From assembly GCA_913062575.1 (NCBI GenBank), contig CAJXVT010000005.1:1-64000 (forward strand): DNA of 64,000 nucleotides, in the 5' to 3' direction. Shown here piece after piece: positions 44,948 to 54,166 of the stretch. Below the pieces are notes generated by a model. The model searched no databases and was not told where the DNA came from. It saw nothing but the letters and a program-made list of their open reading frames with translations. Source of the stretch: an uncultured Flavobacteriaceae bacterium. Its GTDB lineage: Bacteria > Bacteroidota > Bacteroidia > Flavobacteriales > Flavobacteriaceae. Position 1 is the stretch's first letter, and the number at the start of each line of letters is the position of its first letter. The position numbers and the translations under genes are program-made.

Positions 44948-44960
44948 AAAAAACAAAAAA

Positions 44961-46244
44961 ATGAACTATTATAGTTTACATCACAAAGCCCAAAAAGCTT
45001 CTTTTAAAGAAGCAGTTATTAACGGATTGGCTCCAGACAAAGGCTTGTACTTTCCGGAAAAGATTACACCATTACCGGCAGGTTTCTTTAAAAACATTGA
45101 ATATTTTTCTAACGAAGAGATTGCCTTTGAAGTAATCAAGCAATTTATTGGTGATGAAATTCCAGAAAAGAAATTAAAAGAAATTATTGCAGAAACCATC
45201 AATTTTGATTTTCCAGTAGTTCCAATTACGGAGAATATTTCAACATTAGAATTGTTTCATGGTCCAACCATGGCTTTTAAAGATGTTGGTGCCCGTTTTA
45301 TGGCGCGTTGCTTGGGCGAATTCAACAAAGAAAACAGAGAGCAAACAGTATTGGTTGCTACTTCTGGTGATACTGGTGGCGCAGTTGCCAACGGATTTTT
45401 AAATGTAAAAGGTGTAGATGTTGTGATTTTATATCCAGATGGAAAAGTAAGTGATATTCAAGAAAAGCAACTAACAACACTGGGGCAAAATATTACAGCC
45501 TTAAAAGTAGATGGTGCTTTTGATGATTGTCAAGACATGGTGAAGAATGCATTTCTTGATACCGAGATTAAAAGAACATTAACATCTGCCAACTCTATTA
45601 ATATTGCTCGTTGGTTGCCACAGATGTTCTATTTCTTTTTTGCTTACAAACAACTAAAAAACAAAGAAAAAGAGTTGGTTTTTTCTGTTCCTAGTGGTAA
45701 TTTCGGTAATATCTGCGCAGGAATTATGGCTCAGAAATTAGGATTACCCATCAAACATTTTGTGGCAGCTACCAATGTAAATGATACTGTTTTAAATTAT
45801 TTAAATGATGGTGTGTATACACCGAAACCATCTAAAGCAACTATTTCTAACGCTATGGATGTTGGGAACCCAAGTAATTTTATCAGAATACAAGAGTTAT
45901 TCAACAATAACATAGCTGAATTGAAAAATAGTTTTTCTTCTTTTTCCTTTACCGATACTGCTACTAAAGAAGCGATAAAAGAGATTCATGCCGCATCTAA
46001 CTATGTTCCAGACCCTCACGGCGCTGTTGGATATTTAGGCGCAAAAGAATATTTAAAAGAAAATCCAAGCACACAGTGCGTATTCTTAGAAACTGCACAT
46101 CCTGTAAAGTTTTTAGACGTGGTTGAAGAAACATTAAACGTTAAAGTGGAAATTCCTTCTCAAATTGAATCTGTACTAAATAAAGAGAAAAAGTTTCAGA
46201 AGATTAAAACCTATGAAGAATTGAAAGCGTATTTGAATTCATAA
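44961..46244 (+). CDS. thrC: Threonine synthase
   Basis: A 427-residue PLP enzyme that converts phosphohomoserine to threonine. The PLP lysine is K107 in TMAFKDVGAR, and the phosphate-binding loop SGDTGGAVA and the stretch VPSGNFGN are present. The N-terminus (MNYYSLHHKAQKASFKEAVINGL) is the short bacterial type, without a SAM-binding domain. It closes the thrABC operon and is followed by a strong terminator at 46300. Confidence 0.95.
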   Translation: MNYYSLHHKAQKASFKEAVINGLAPDKGLYFPEKITPLPAGFFKNIEYFSNEEIAFEVIKQFIGDEIPEKKLKEIIAETINFDFPVVPITENISTLELFHGPTMAFKDVGARFMARCLGEFNKENREQTVLVATSGDTGGAVANGFLNVKGVDVVILYPDGKVSDIQEKQLTTLGQNITALKVDGAFDDCQDMVKNAFLDTEIKRTLTSANSINIARWLPQMFYFFFAYKQLKNKEKELVFSVPSGNFGNICAGIMAQKLGLPIKHFVAATNVNDTVLNYLNDGVYTPKPSKATISNAMDVGNPSNFIRIQELFNNNIAELKNSFSSFSFTDTATKEAIKEIHAASNYVPDPHGAVGYLGAKEYLKENPSTQCVFLETAHPVKFLDVVEETLNVKVEIPSQIESVLNKEKKFQKIKTYEELKAYLNS

Positions 46245-46250
46245 CTACAT

Positions 46251-46275
46251 GTCAATCCTGGGGAAGATGGAATCC
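46251..46275. repeat. REP-like element, degenerate
   Basis: GTCAATCC...GGAATCC, 25 bases, same spacing (18 bases from first base to GGAATCC) as the copies at 46391 and 49733. The middle is degenerate, so the hairpin is weak. Confidence 0.5.
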
Positions 46276-46299
46276 AAACTTAGACTATAGACTAGTTAC

Positions 46300-46338
46300 A
46301 AATTTGTATCGAGAACACTTACTTCTCGATACAAATTT
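46300..46338 (+). terminator. Terminator of thrABC
   Basis: A 16-bp perfect stem (46300-46315 with 46323-46338) with a seven-base loop, followed by CTTTTTTCT. It is the strongest intrinsic terminator in the window and closes thrABC. Confidence 0.92.
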
Positions 46339-46390
46339 CTTTTTTCTAATGAAAACGAAATTCACTCGAAGTGACATTCAATTCTGGTTT

Positions 46391-46415
46391 GTCATTCCTG
46401 CATTGCTAGGAATCC
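46391..46415. repeat. REP-like element
   Basis: GTCATTCC at the left and GGAATCC at the right of a 25-base unit. The centre forms a stem (46394-46401 with 46405-46413, T407 bulged). The unit resembles the dispersed GTCATTCCTGC-type palindromes of flavobacterial genomes. Confidence 0.6.
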
Positions 46416-46533
46416 ATATTGAGGTTATAAACTATCTACAACAACTAAACACTTTATGGATTTGACCTCATTTGCTTCTCTTAAACATATTATTTACCTT
46501 ACACGTTCTATTGTAAACTAACTTTAAGAACCT

Positions 46534-47499
46534 ATGAAAAAACAACTTGTCGTACTACTTCTATTTATATTTTGTTGCGTTTCATTTATCAATTGTAAAA
46601 ATAATGCCCATAAGAAACCGAAGGCTCAAACCCAAGCGAAATTTAATGATGTATATACTTCTCCTTTAGGAAAAAGTTTTACAAAAACGCCCCCTTCACA
46701 AAAAACGCTAGAGCAATATGAAAAGGCAAAAAAAGAGTTCACCAGTAACCCAAACAATGAAGAGAACATTATTTGGTATGGTAGAAGAACTGCCTATTTA
46801 GCAAAGTATAAAGAAGCAATTGATATTTATTCTGATGGGATTAAAAAGTTTCCAAATAGTCCAAAATTATACAGACATAGAGGGCATCGTTATATTTCTC
46901 TTAGAATGTATGACAAAGCCATTGCAGATTATTTAGTTGCAGTTAAACTTATTGATGGTACAGAAAATGAAATAGAACAAGATGGAATGCCGAATGCAAG
47001 AAACATTCCTGTAAGTACTTTACATGGAAATATCTGGTATCATCTGGGATTGGCTTATTATTTAAAACACAACTATCAAAAATCATATGAAGCATTCTTA
47101 AATTGTAGAAATTCTGGAAATTATGACGACAATATTGTTTCGAGTACACATTGGTTATATATGAATCAACGACGTTTAGGAAATGAAGTTTTGGCTAAAC
47201 AACTATTAGAACCGATAAAAGAAAAAGCGGATATTATAGAAAACATGAGTTACTACAACTTATGTAAACTCTACAAAAACATCATTCCTTTAGATTCCAT
47301 TCAAAGACCTAAAGGAGGTACACCATCATTAGATGCTGTAAAATACGGATTAGCTAATTGGTATTTCTACACTAATAAAAAAGTACAAGCTAAAATTATT
47401 TTAGAAGAAATAGTAAATAGTAATTCTTGGAATTCATTTGGGTATATCGCTGCAGAAAGTGATTTGATACATTATTACGGATATGCTAAGAGTAAATAA
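46534..47499 (+). CDS. TPR lipoprotein
   Basis: A 321-residue lipoprotein (lipobox FINC, C21). Tetratricopeptide repeats lie around residues 85-160 (YKEAIDIYSDGIKKFPNSP, YDKAIADYLVAVKLI) and 165-205 (WYHLGLAYYLKHNYQKSYEAF), with a looser helical C-terminus. It is probably a scaffold at the inner face of the outer membrane. A lysine-rich linker follows the signal. The next gene, a Crp-type regulator, follows after about 70 bases. Confidence 0.8.
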   Translation: MKKQLVVLLLFIFCCVSFINCKNNAHKKPKAQTQAKFNDVYTSPLGKSFTKTPPSQKTLEQYEKAKKEFTSNPNNEENIIWYGRRTAYLAKYKEAIDIYSDGIKKFPNSPKLYRHRGHRYISLRMYDKAIADYLVAVKLIDGTENEIEQDGMPNARNIPVSTLHGNIWYHLGLAYYLKHNYQKSYEAFLNCRNSGNYDDNIVSSTHWLYMNQRRLGNEVLAKQLLEPIKEKADIIENMSYYNLCKLYKNIIPLDSIQRPKGGTPSLDAVKYGLANWYFYTNKKVQAKIILEEIVNSNSWNSFGYIAAESDLIHYYGYAKSK

Positions 47500-47568
47500 T
47501 TTAGTTTTCATATTTTGAACTCTAATTTTAAACCTAACAATGCACTCACAAAACGACTGCACAACAAA

Positions 47569-48144
47569 ATGACAGACTTCAATGAAATTTCTAAATTTTT
47601 CAAAACTGAATTCCCGTTGAATCAACAAGGGTTAGCAGAATTATTTTCTCTATTTACTGTTCAGAAATACAAAAAAGGCAGCATCTTACTTCAGGCAGAA
47701 ACCGTAGAAAAGCAGCTTCGCTTTTTAAATAAAGGATTCATTAGAGAATATTATTCTAATGAAGAAAAAGAGATAAATATCAACTTTTATGTGAAATCAC
47801 AATTTATTTCTGATCTATTGATGTTTAGTCAAAATTCAAAAACGAATAAAAACCAAGAGTGCTTGTCTTCTGTAGAAGTTTTAAGTATTGAAAGACAACC
47901 TTTTTTTGAGTTATTAGAAAAATATAAATGCGGAAAATCCTTTGTTGAAACCTCATTTCAAAAATTATTGAAAGAAAAGGGAAAACAGGAGTTCAACCGT
48001 GTCACCAAAACTCCAGAAGAGTTATATAAAAACTTATTTATCTATAAACCCGAATGGCTTCAGTCGATACCTCAATATCACATTGCCTCTTACTTAAATA
48101 TAACACCCGAAACATTAAGTCGAATTAGAAAACGAACTTCTTGA
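47569..48144 (+). CDS. Crp/Fnr-type transcriptional regulator
   Basis: A 191-residue protein with a cyclic-nucleotide-binding-like domain (about 20-120, with the strand KKGSILLQAETVEKQLRFLNKG) and a C-terminal HTH (about 145-191, HIASYLNITPETLSRIRK). The frame is open upstream to a TTG, but the ATG at 47569 starts at MTDFNEI and gives the usual length. The nucleotide-binding arginine of true Crp is not clear, so the ligand is unknown. It probably regulates the following MBL-fold hydrolase gene, 61 bases downstream. Confidence 0.78.
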   Translation: MTDFNEISKFFKTEFPLNQQGLAELFSLFTVQKYKKGSILLQAETVEKQLRFLNKGFIREYYSNEEKEININFYVKSQFISDLLMFSQNSKTNKNQECLSSVEVLSIERQPFFELLEKYKCGKSFVETSFQKLLKEKGKQEFNRVTKTPEELYKNLFIYKPEWLQSIPQYHIASYLNITPETLSRIRKRTS

Positions 48145-48205
48145 TTTGAATCAATGTGCATGAATGCATGTAAACAGATCTTTGTATTCATTTAAAATTA
48201 GATAC

Positions 48206-48976
48206 ATGTTAAAAATTCATCACATAAGAAATGCAACAATGATTCTGGAAACTGAAAAAGAGGTGATTCTTATTGATCCAATGCTAGGGAATCAAGGAAT
48301 AATGCCCTCTTTTACTCTTTTCAGACATAAAGCAAGAAAAAACCCTACGGTTCCGCTTCCAGATAATACGAACTTACTATTAGAAAAAGTAACACATTGC
48401 CTTATAACGCATCAACATCCAGATCATATTGATAACAAGGCAGTTGCCTTATTAATTAAAAAAAACATTCCCGTTACTTGCGGTGTAAAAGATGAAAAAG
48501 CATTTAAAAAAAGAGGATTAAATGTCGTACAATCATTAAAGTACTGGGAGCAACAAGATTTTCTTGGTGGAACGATTGAAGGTATTCCTGCAAAACATGG
48601 GTATGGTTTTGTAGCTAAACCAATGGGGAATGTAATTGGGTTTTACCTGAAGTTACCCAATCAAAAATCTATTTACTTGAGTTCTGATACCATTTACACA
48701 ACAGCAGTAGATACAGTTTTAAAAGAATATAAACCTGATATTAGTGTTTTAGCTACTGGAGCAGCTCAATTTGATCTTTTTAAGCAATTGATTATGAATA
48801 CTGATGACATACTTAAATTTGTAAAAACCACTTCAGGGAAAGTGATTGCAAACCATATGGAAGCAATAAATCATTGTCCGTTAACTCGTGTCAAGCTAAA
48901 AAAGTTGTTGGCAAAAAACAACCTTGCACAGAAAGTTCTAATTCCTGAAGATGGTGAGATGATGGATATGAATTAA
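48206..48976 (+). CDS. MBL-fold metal hydrolase
   Basis: A 256-residue metallo-beta-lactamase-fold protein, UlaG-like. The metal-binding motif is HQHPDH (H69, H71, D73, H74), further ligands are a histidine in AKHGYG and an aspartate in LSSDTIY, and the last is H in ANHMEAINH. The start at 48206 (MLKIHHIRNA) is preferred over an upstream ATG that adds 14 residues. No signal peptide is seen, so it is cytoplasmic. It follows a Crp-type regulator gene on the same strand. The substrate is unknown. Confidence 0.82.
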   Translation: MLKIHHIRNATMILETEKEVILIDPMLGNQGIMPSFTLFRHKARKNPTVPLPDNTNLLLEKVTHCLITHQHPDHIDNKAVALLIKKNIPVTCGVKDEKAFKKRGLNVVQSLKYWEQQDFLGGTIEGIPAKHGYGFVAKPMGNVIGFYLKLPNQKSIYLSSDTIYTTAVDTVLKEYKPDISVLATGAAQFDLFKQLIMNTDDILKFVKTTSGKVIANHMEAINHCPLTRVKLKKLLAKNNLAQKVLIPEDGEMMDMN

Positions 48977-49215
48977 GATTTCACAGCCGCTATTGTCATT
49001 TAGATAGAAAATAGTATAAGTCTTTCGTTTTACTTTGTTAACTACCTTCAAAGAAAGAACATCTGCCGTTTTTTTTTTGCGGGAGTTAACAGAATGAAAC
49101 ATCTTAAGTGATCAACAGAATATTGATTTGCTTTAAAATTTTGTTAAAGACCATCAAATGTTCAACTTCACAAAAACAATTAATTAGATTCGCAAAAACA
49201 AAAAAAACAAAAAAA

Positions 49216-49695
49216 ATGAAAAAACTAATCTTACTTACTGCATTCTCAATAATTAGCATATTAACATCTTATGCTCAAGAAAACAAATTTAACCCTAAAG
49301 AATTTGCTCTTAACTATTTTAACGCATTGAATAAGACACAAGCCCCTAATTCTTCAAAAAAAGATCTTGAAGCCTATTTAGACTTACTAACAGATGATGC
49401 TGCACTTCAGCATTTACCTTTTGACACCACAGACGTTAGAGAACCTAATGGAAAAGATGGAATTAGAAAAGGGATGGAATACTGGAGAGGGAAAGTAAAC
49501 AATAGATCATACAAAGCAAAACTTCTTGAAATCAATTATGAACATAATGTAGTTATTATTAAATTTCAAGCTACATATACCGTTGAAGATAAAAAAACAA
49601 AAAAAATAATAAGATCAGGAGTACGAAATAACCTAGAAGTACTTGAAATTGAAAACGGCAAAATATCGATTATTAGAAGGTATGGGATAAATTAA
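49216..49695 (+). CDS. Secreted NTF2/SnoaL-like protein
   Basis: A 159-residue exported protein with signal peptide (cleavage after LTSYAQ, about residue 20) and a domain of NTF2/SnoaL type (NPKEFALNYFNALNKT, then LDLLTDDAALQHLPF, then IIKFQATYTVE). The frame continues upstream to 49108, but the ATG at 49216, in an A-rich leader, begins the signal peptide. NTF2-like proteins bind or isomerise small molecules; no catalytic residue can be named. A single gene before glutaminase. Confidence 0.7.
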   Translation: MKKLILLTAFSIISILTSYAQENKFNPKEFALNYFNALNKTQAPNSSKKDLEAYLDLLTDDAALQHLPFDTTDVREPNGKDGIRKGMEYWRGKVNNRSYKAKLLEINYEHNVVIIKFQATYTVEDKKTKKIIRSGVRNNLEVLEIENGKISIIRRYGIN

Positions 49696-49732
49696 AAATT
49701 TTATTCTTATTAAGAAACAAAACTAAAGGTTT

Positions 49733-49757
49733 GTCATTCACAAGAAATGGGGAATCC
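49733..49757. repeat. REP-like element, third copy
   Basis: GTCATTC...GGAATCC with the same 18-base offset as the two copies near 46251 and 46391. It lies between the NTF2-like gene and the glutaminase gene. Confidence 0.5.
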
Positions 49758-49821
49758 ATACTATAGTTGTGATTTGTTCCAATAACTTCACTACTTTTCA
49801 ACCTAAAAAAACTAAACCAGT

Positions 49822-50736
49822 ATGAAGTACAAAGAACTCATTACACAAATCTTTGAAAAGATAGAAACTACTAAAAACCAAGGAGAAAAAGCTTCCTACA
49901 TACCTGAATTGGCTAAGGTAGATTCTGATAATTTTGGTGTTCATATTTCAACCATACATTCAGAACAATTTGGTATAGGAAATTTTCAAGACATCTTTTC
50001 TATCCAGAGTATTTCAAAAGTTTTTTCATTGGTGTTGGCTTATAAATTACTCGGAGAAGAATTATGGAATCGATTGGGTGTAGAACCTTCTGGAACAGGA
50101 TTCAATTCGTTAGTTCAGTTAGAAAATGACAAAGGAATCCCTAGAAATCCTTTTATTAATGCTGGTGCTATTGTGATTGCTGACATACTACTGAGTAAGT
50201 TAGAGAATCCAAAAGAAGACTTGTTGGTATTTATTAGAAGTTTATCAACTGACAAAAACGTCAATTACTCCTCTATAATTGCAGCTTCAGAAAAGTCTGT
50301 TGGGTATAGAAATATCGCTTTGTGCAATTTTATTAAATCATTTGGAAACATTGAAAATGAACCTGATAAAGTATTGGACTTCTATTTTGATATTTGCTCT
50401 TTAGAATCTACCTGTCAACAATTGTCAGAACAGTTTTCGTTTTTAGCCAACAATGGTAAAACTACACATGACAATACACAGATTTTAACCATAAGTCAGT
50501 CAAAACGAATAAATGCATTGATGCAAACCTGTGGCTTCTATGACGAATCTGGAGAGTTTGCATTCAAAGTTGGTTTGGCTGGTAAAAGTGGTGTTGGTGG
50601 TGGTATTGTAGCCATACACCCAAACCAATATGTAATTACAGTTTGGAGTCCAAAATTAAATGCAAAAGGGAATTCTTATAAAGGAATGGAGTTTTTAGAA
50701 GCATTTACTACAGCAACACAACAATCTATATTTTAA
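49822..50736 (+). CDS. glsA: Glutaminase
   Basis: A 304-residue serine-dependent-fold glutaminase that hydrolyses glutamine to glutamate and ammonia. The catalytic pair S63-x-x-K66 lies in IQSISKVF; NPFINAGAI and the loop GLAGKSGVGGGI (oxyanion region) match the beta-lactamase-like glutaminase family. No signal peptide. It is a single gene; a glutamine-related neighbour is not present. Confidence 0.93.
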   Translation: MKYKELITQIFEKIETTKNQGEKASYIPELAKVDSDNFGVHISTIHSEQFGIGNFQDIFSIQSISKVFSLVLAYKLLGEELWNRLGVEPSGTGFNSLVQLENDKGIPRNPFINAGAIVIADILLSKLENPKEDLLVFIRSLSTDKNVNYSSIIAASEKSVGYRNIALCNFIKSFGNIENEPDKVLDFYFDICSLESTCQQLSEQFSFLANNGKTTHDNTQILTISQSKRINALMQTCGFYDESGEFAFKVGLAGKSGVGGGIVAIHPNQYVITVWSPKLNAKGNSYKGMEFLEAFTTATQQSIF

Positions 50737-50798
50737 AAACCAAACAGCCGTTTTATTCCCAAATAATTTATTATTTTCGAATATCTTAAAACGAATAA

Positions 50799-53123
50799 AT
50801 GAAAGTATGTATTGCAGAGAAACCAAGTGTTGCAAGAGAGATTGCTAATATTCTGGGTGCCAATACAAAACGAGATGGGTATTATGAAGGAAACGGTTAT
50901 GCGGTTACTTACACCTTCGGTCATTTATGTACATTACTAGAACCTAAAGACTACAAACCACATTGGAAAAGTTGGGATTTGAACAATTTACCCATGCTTC
51001 CAGAAAAATTCGAAACTAAAGTTACGAGCAATGATGGAATTCAAAAACAATTCAACATTGTAAAATCCTTATTCAATAAAGCAACAGTTGTGATCAATTG
51101 TGGGGATGCTGGACAAGAAGGAGAATTGATTCAGCGTTGGGTGATTAATCAATGTAATTATACAGGAGAAGTACAACGTTTGTGGATTTCTTCACTTACA
51201 GAAGAAGCTATTAAAGAAGGTTTTAAAAACTTACAGACTTCAGAAAAATATGATAACCTCTATTATGCAGGCTTTTCTAGAGCCATTGGAGATTGGTTAT
51301 TAGGATTGAATGCTACGCGCTTGTACACCGTTAAATTCGGTGGGTACAAGCAAGTACTGTCTGTAGGGAGAGTGCAAACTCCTACTCTAGCCATGTTGGT
51401 GAATCGTTTTAAAGAAATTGAAAATTTTAAGCCACAACCATATTGGGAATTGCAGACTACGTATAGAAATACCAATTTCAATTACGAAGATGGTCGCTTC
51501 TTAAAAAAAGAAGATGGTGAGGTCTTAGCTAATAAAGTAAAGGAATCTGATTTTGAGATAGTTTCTGTCACCAAAAAGAAAGGAAAAGAATACGCACCCA
51601 AATTATTTGACTTAACAGGATTGCAAGTGTATTGTAATAATAAGTTTGGTTTCTCTGCGGATGAAACCTTAAAAATGGTGCAGAAGTTATATGAGATGAA
51701 AGTAGTTACTTATCCAAGAGTTGATACTGCTTTTTTGCCGAATGATGTCTACCCTAAAATTGCAGGGATATTAGGTAAACTAACAAATTATAGCAAACTA
51801 ACACAACCTTTATTAGGAAGTAAGATAAAGAAATCGAAACGTGTTTTTGATGATAAGAAAGTAACAGATCACCACGCTATCATTCCGACTGGAATACAAA
51901 CACAATTGCAATACAATCAGCAACAAGTGTATGATATCATTACAAGAAGGTTTATTGGTGTATTTTATCCAGATTCTGATGTTTCCAATACTTCTGTAAT
52001 TGGTAAAGCGGCAGATGTGCCTTTTAAAACAACTGGAAAAGAGATAATCACCAAAGGTTGGCGTGTTGCTTTCGAAACCGAGGAAAGTGCCGTTAAAAAA
52101 GAACTTACAGAACAAATGACATTGCCTTCTTTTGAAAAAGGGGAAAAAGGGCCACACGAACCTTCCTTCTTAGAAAAAGAAACCAAACCACCACGTAATT
52201 TCACAGAAGCAAGTTTATTGCGCGCTATGGAAACTGCGGGTAAGCAGGTGGATGATGATGAAATGCGTGAGTTAATGAAGGAAAACGGAATTGGAAGACC
52301 TTCTACGCGTGCAAGTATTATTGAAACCTTATTTAGAAGAAAATACATAGAACGTAAAAAGAAGTTGGTTCTGCCAACATCTACAGGAATACAATTGATT
52401 GACTTAATTGACAACGAACTCTTAAAATCTGCCGAATTAACTGGGCGTTGGGAAAAACGCTTGAAAGAAATTGAACGTGGAGAATTCAATGCTGGTACTT
52501 TCATCAAAAACATGAAGGCTATGGTAGATGAATTGGTCTATGAAGTGCGTTCTAACACATCTAAAGTGAGAATTTCTCATGAAACTGTCATTGCGAGTGA
52601 ATCGAAGCAATCTGTAAAATCAAAGCCAAAATCGAAAAAAGAAGTCGCTGGGAAAGCTTGTCCTAAATGCAAAAATGGAAACTTACTAAAAGGTTCATCT
52701 GCATTTGGATGTTCTGAATATAATAAAACTTGTGATTTTATCATGCCTTTTGAATTTTTAGGAAAGAAGATTTCAGAGAATCAATTGATTCGTTTATTGG
52801 ATAAGAACTCTACAACCAATTTAAAAGGATTCACTACAGAAACTGGAAAAGTTGAAGGTTTGGTTCGTTTTGATTCGAATTTTAAATTCAAACTAGAGCC
52901 TAAACAAACTACCACAACAAGCACAACCGTAAATTCTTCACAATCAGACATCATCACCTGTCCAAAATGCAAAAAAGGAATAGTTTTAAAAGGAAAAACA
53001 GCCTATGGTTGTTCTGAATATAAATCTGGTTGCGACTTCGTGTTTACCTTTGAGAATATCAAAAAAATCGCCAATGGAAAACCATTGACGAAAGATCTTG
53101 TATTGAAAATTATAAGTACTTAG
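50799..53123 (+). CDS. topB: DNA topoisomerase III
   Basis: A 774-residue type IA topoisomerase. The Toprim domain starts at MKVCIAEKPSVAREIA, acidic residues lie in NCGDAGQEGELI, and the active-site tyrosine is Y305 in VTYPRVDT. Two four-cysteine modules follow, CPKCKNGNLLKG (near 630) and CPKCKKGIVLKG (near 725), as in the flavobacterial form. It relaxes negatively supercoiled DNA and resolves intermediates. It is convergent with the metallo-beta-lactamase gene with one base between them. Confidence 0.93.
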   Translation: MKVCIAEKPSVAREIANILGANTKRDGYYEGNGYAVTYTFGHLCTLLEPKDYKPHWKSWDLNNLPMLPEKFETKVTSNDGIQKQFNIVKSLFNKATVVINCGDAGQEGELIQRWVINQCNYTGEVQRLWISSLTEEAIKEGFKNLQTSEKYDNLYYAGFSRAIGDWLLGLNATRLYTVKFGGYKQVLSVGRVQTPTLAMLVNRFKEIENFKPQPYWELQTTYRNTNFNYEDGRFLKKEDGEVLANKVKESDFEIVSVTKKKGKEYAPKLFDLTGLQVYCNNKFGFSADETLKMVQKLYEMKVVTYPRVDTAFLPNDVYPKIAGILGKLTNYSKLTQPLLGSKIKKSKRVFDDKKVTDHHAIIPTGIQTQLQYNQQQVYDIITRRFIGVFYPDSDVSNTSVIGKAADVPFKTTGKEIITKGWRVAFETEESAVKKELTEQMTLPSFEKGEKGPHEPSFLEKETKPPRNFTEASLLRAMETAGKQVDDDEMRELMKENGIGRPSTRASIIETLFRRKYIERKKKLVLPTSTGIQLIDLIDNELLKSAELTGRWEKRLKEIERGEFNAGTFIKNMKAMVDELVYEVRSNTSKVRISHETVIASESKQSVKSKPKSKKEVAGKACPKCKNGNLLKGSSAFGCSEYNKTCDFIMPFEFLGKKISENQLIRLLDKNSTTNLKGFTTETGKVEGLVRFDSNFKFKLEPKQTTTTSTTVNSSQSDIITCPKCKKGIVLKGKTAYGCSEYKSGCDFVFTFENIKKIANGKPLTKDLVLKIIST

Positions 53124-53124
53124 A

Positions 53125-53865
53125 TTATTCTTTAAACAACTGAATTGTATAGTCTAACAAACTAGTATCACCTACTTTTCCGTGACCAGGAATCACTGTT
53201 TTTATATTTGGAAATGTCGTTTTAACGTTGGTTACAGTTGTAGACCAAGCTGACACATTTGCATCTTCTAAGTTTCCTTTACTTGCTTTTAACGATTTGA
53301 GCATACAACCTCCATACAGCACCTTTTCATCTTCAACATAACTTACAGTATTGTCTTTGGTATGCCCTTCTCCTAAAAACTGAGTAATTACTTTATGAGA
53401 ACCCAATGCAAGTGTTAGTTTGCCATCAAATCCATTTTGCGGAAGTGTACGGTTTTTGGCTTTTGCCAATGTTATGGTTAAATTATTAGCATAAGATGAA
53501 ATTCCTTGCTCATGAAATGCATTCAAGCCCCCCAAGCAATCTTTATGAAAATGGTTTACCACTACTCCACTAACTTCAGCTTTTTTCTTGGTTGTAATCC
53601 AATCAATTAGTTCTTTAGAAACGGTATCGCTTGTAGGTGTATCAAATACTAATGCTTTATTATCTGTAATATAAATCATTCCATTACAACCAACATTTCC
53701 GAAATCTTGGGTTTGCAAATAGGTTTTATGCTTAAAAATTGTTGGTGTTATTTGTTCAATAACTAAGGTTTCTGTTTTGTAAACAATATTGTTTTTCTTT
53801 TCTATGGTGCAGCTTTGTAGTACAATTAGTACAAAGACTACAAGTGTTTTTATGGCAATTTTCAT
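53125..53865 (-). CDS. Subclass B1 metallo-beta-lactamase
   Basis: A 246-residue lipoprotein (lipobox LQSC, C19, if translation starts at 53865; an ATG two codons earlier also exists) with all zinc ligands of subclass B1: H105, H107 and D109 in NHFHKD (BBL 116, 118, 120), H168 in GEGHTKDN (196), C187 in YGGCMLKS (221) and H228 in PGHGK (263). K190 corresponds to the substrate-binding K224. It is expected to hydrolyse penicillins and carbapenems in the periplasm; activity is not proven by sequence. It follows the VF530 gene with 8 bases between and shares its promoter. Confidence 0.88.
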   Translation of the reverse strand: MKIAIKTLVVFVLIVLQSCTIEKKNNIVYKTETLVIEQITPTIFKHKTYLQTQDFGNVGCNGMIYITDNKALVFDTPTSDTVSKELIDWITTKKKAEVSGVVVNHFHKDCLGGLNAFHEQGISSYANNLTITLAKAKNRTLPQNGFDGKLTLALGSHKVITQFLGEGHTKDNTVSYVEDEKVLYGGCMLKSLKASKGNLEDANVSAWSTTVTNVKTTFPNIKTVIPGHGKVGDTSLLDYTIQLFKE

Positions 53866-53873
53866 GTGCAATT

Positions 53874-54095
53874 TTAAGATTTAATAGTATCTAAATACAA
53901 GTTTTCTACTTTGGTTCTAGCCCAAGGTGTTCTTCTTAAGAATTTTAAACTCGATTTCATGGTTGGATTGTTCTTAAAACAGTTGACATTGATGATTTCT
54001 CCCATTTCTTGCCAACCATATTCTTTGTGTAAATATTCTAAAATATCTACAAGTTTTATGCCATGTAAAGGACTGTTAGGCTGTTCTAAACTCAT
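53874..54095 (-). CDS. VF530 family DNA-binding protein
   Basis: A 73-residue protein matching the VF530/DUF2132 family: SPLHGIKLVDILEYL, YGWQEMGEIINVNCF, then NPTMKSSLKFLRRTPWAR. The family has a known structure and binds DNA. It lies directly before the metallo-beta-lactamase gene, behind its own promoter (54128-54156), and after the LytTR regulator gene, so it heads a two-gene transcript. Whether it regulates the lactamase is an open question. Confidence 0.85.
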   Translation of the reverse strand: MSLEQPNSPLHGIKLVDILEYLHKEYGWQEMGEIINVNCFKNNPTMKSSLKFLRRTPWARTKVENLYLDTIKS

Positions 54096-54127
54096 TAATT
54101 GTGAAGTAAAATTAGATTCATTTTTTA

Positions 54128-54156
54128 CAAATGTACTGCTATTAAAAAAAATACAA
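54128..54156 (-). promoter_or_regulatory. Promoter of VF530-lactamase transcript
   Basis: On the minus strand TTG (complement of 54154-54156) and TACATTTG (complement of 54128-54135) are separated by 18 bases, both perfect. It is in the 70-base gap between the LytTR gene and VF530, so the lactamase can be expressed independently of the two-component genes. Confidence 0.7.
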
Positions 54157-54166
54157 TCTAAAAACC

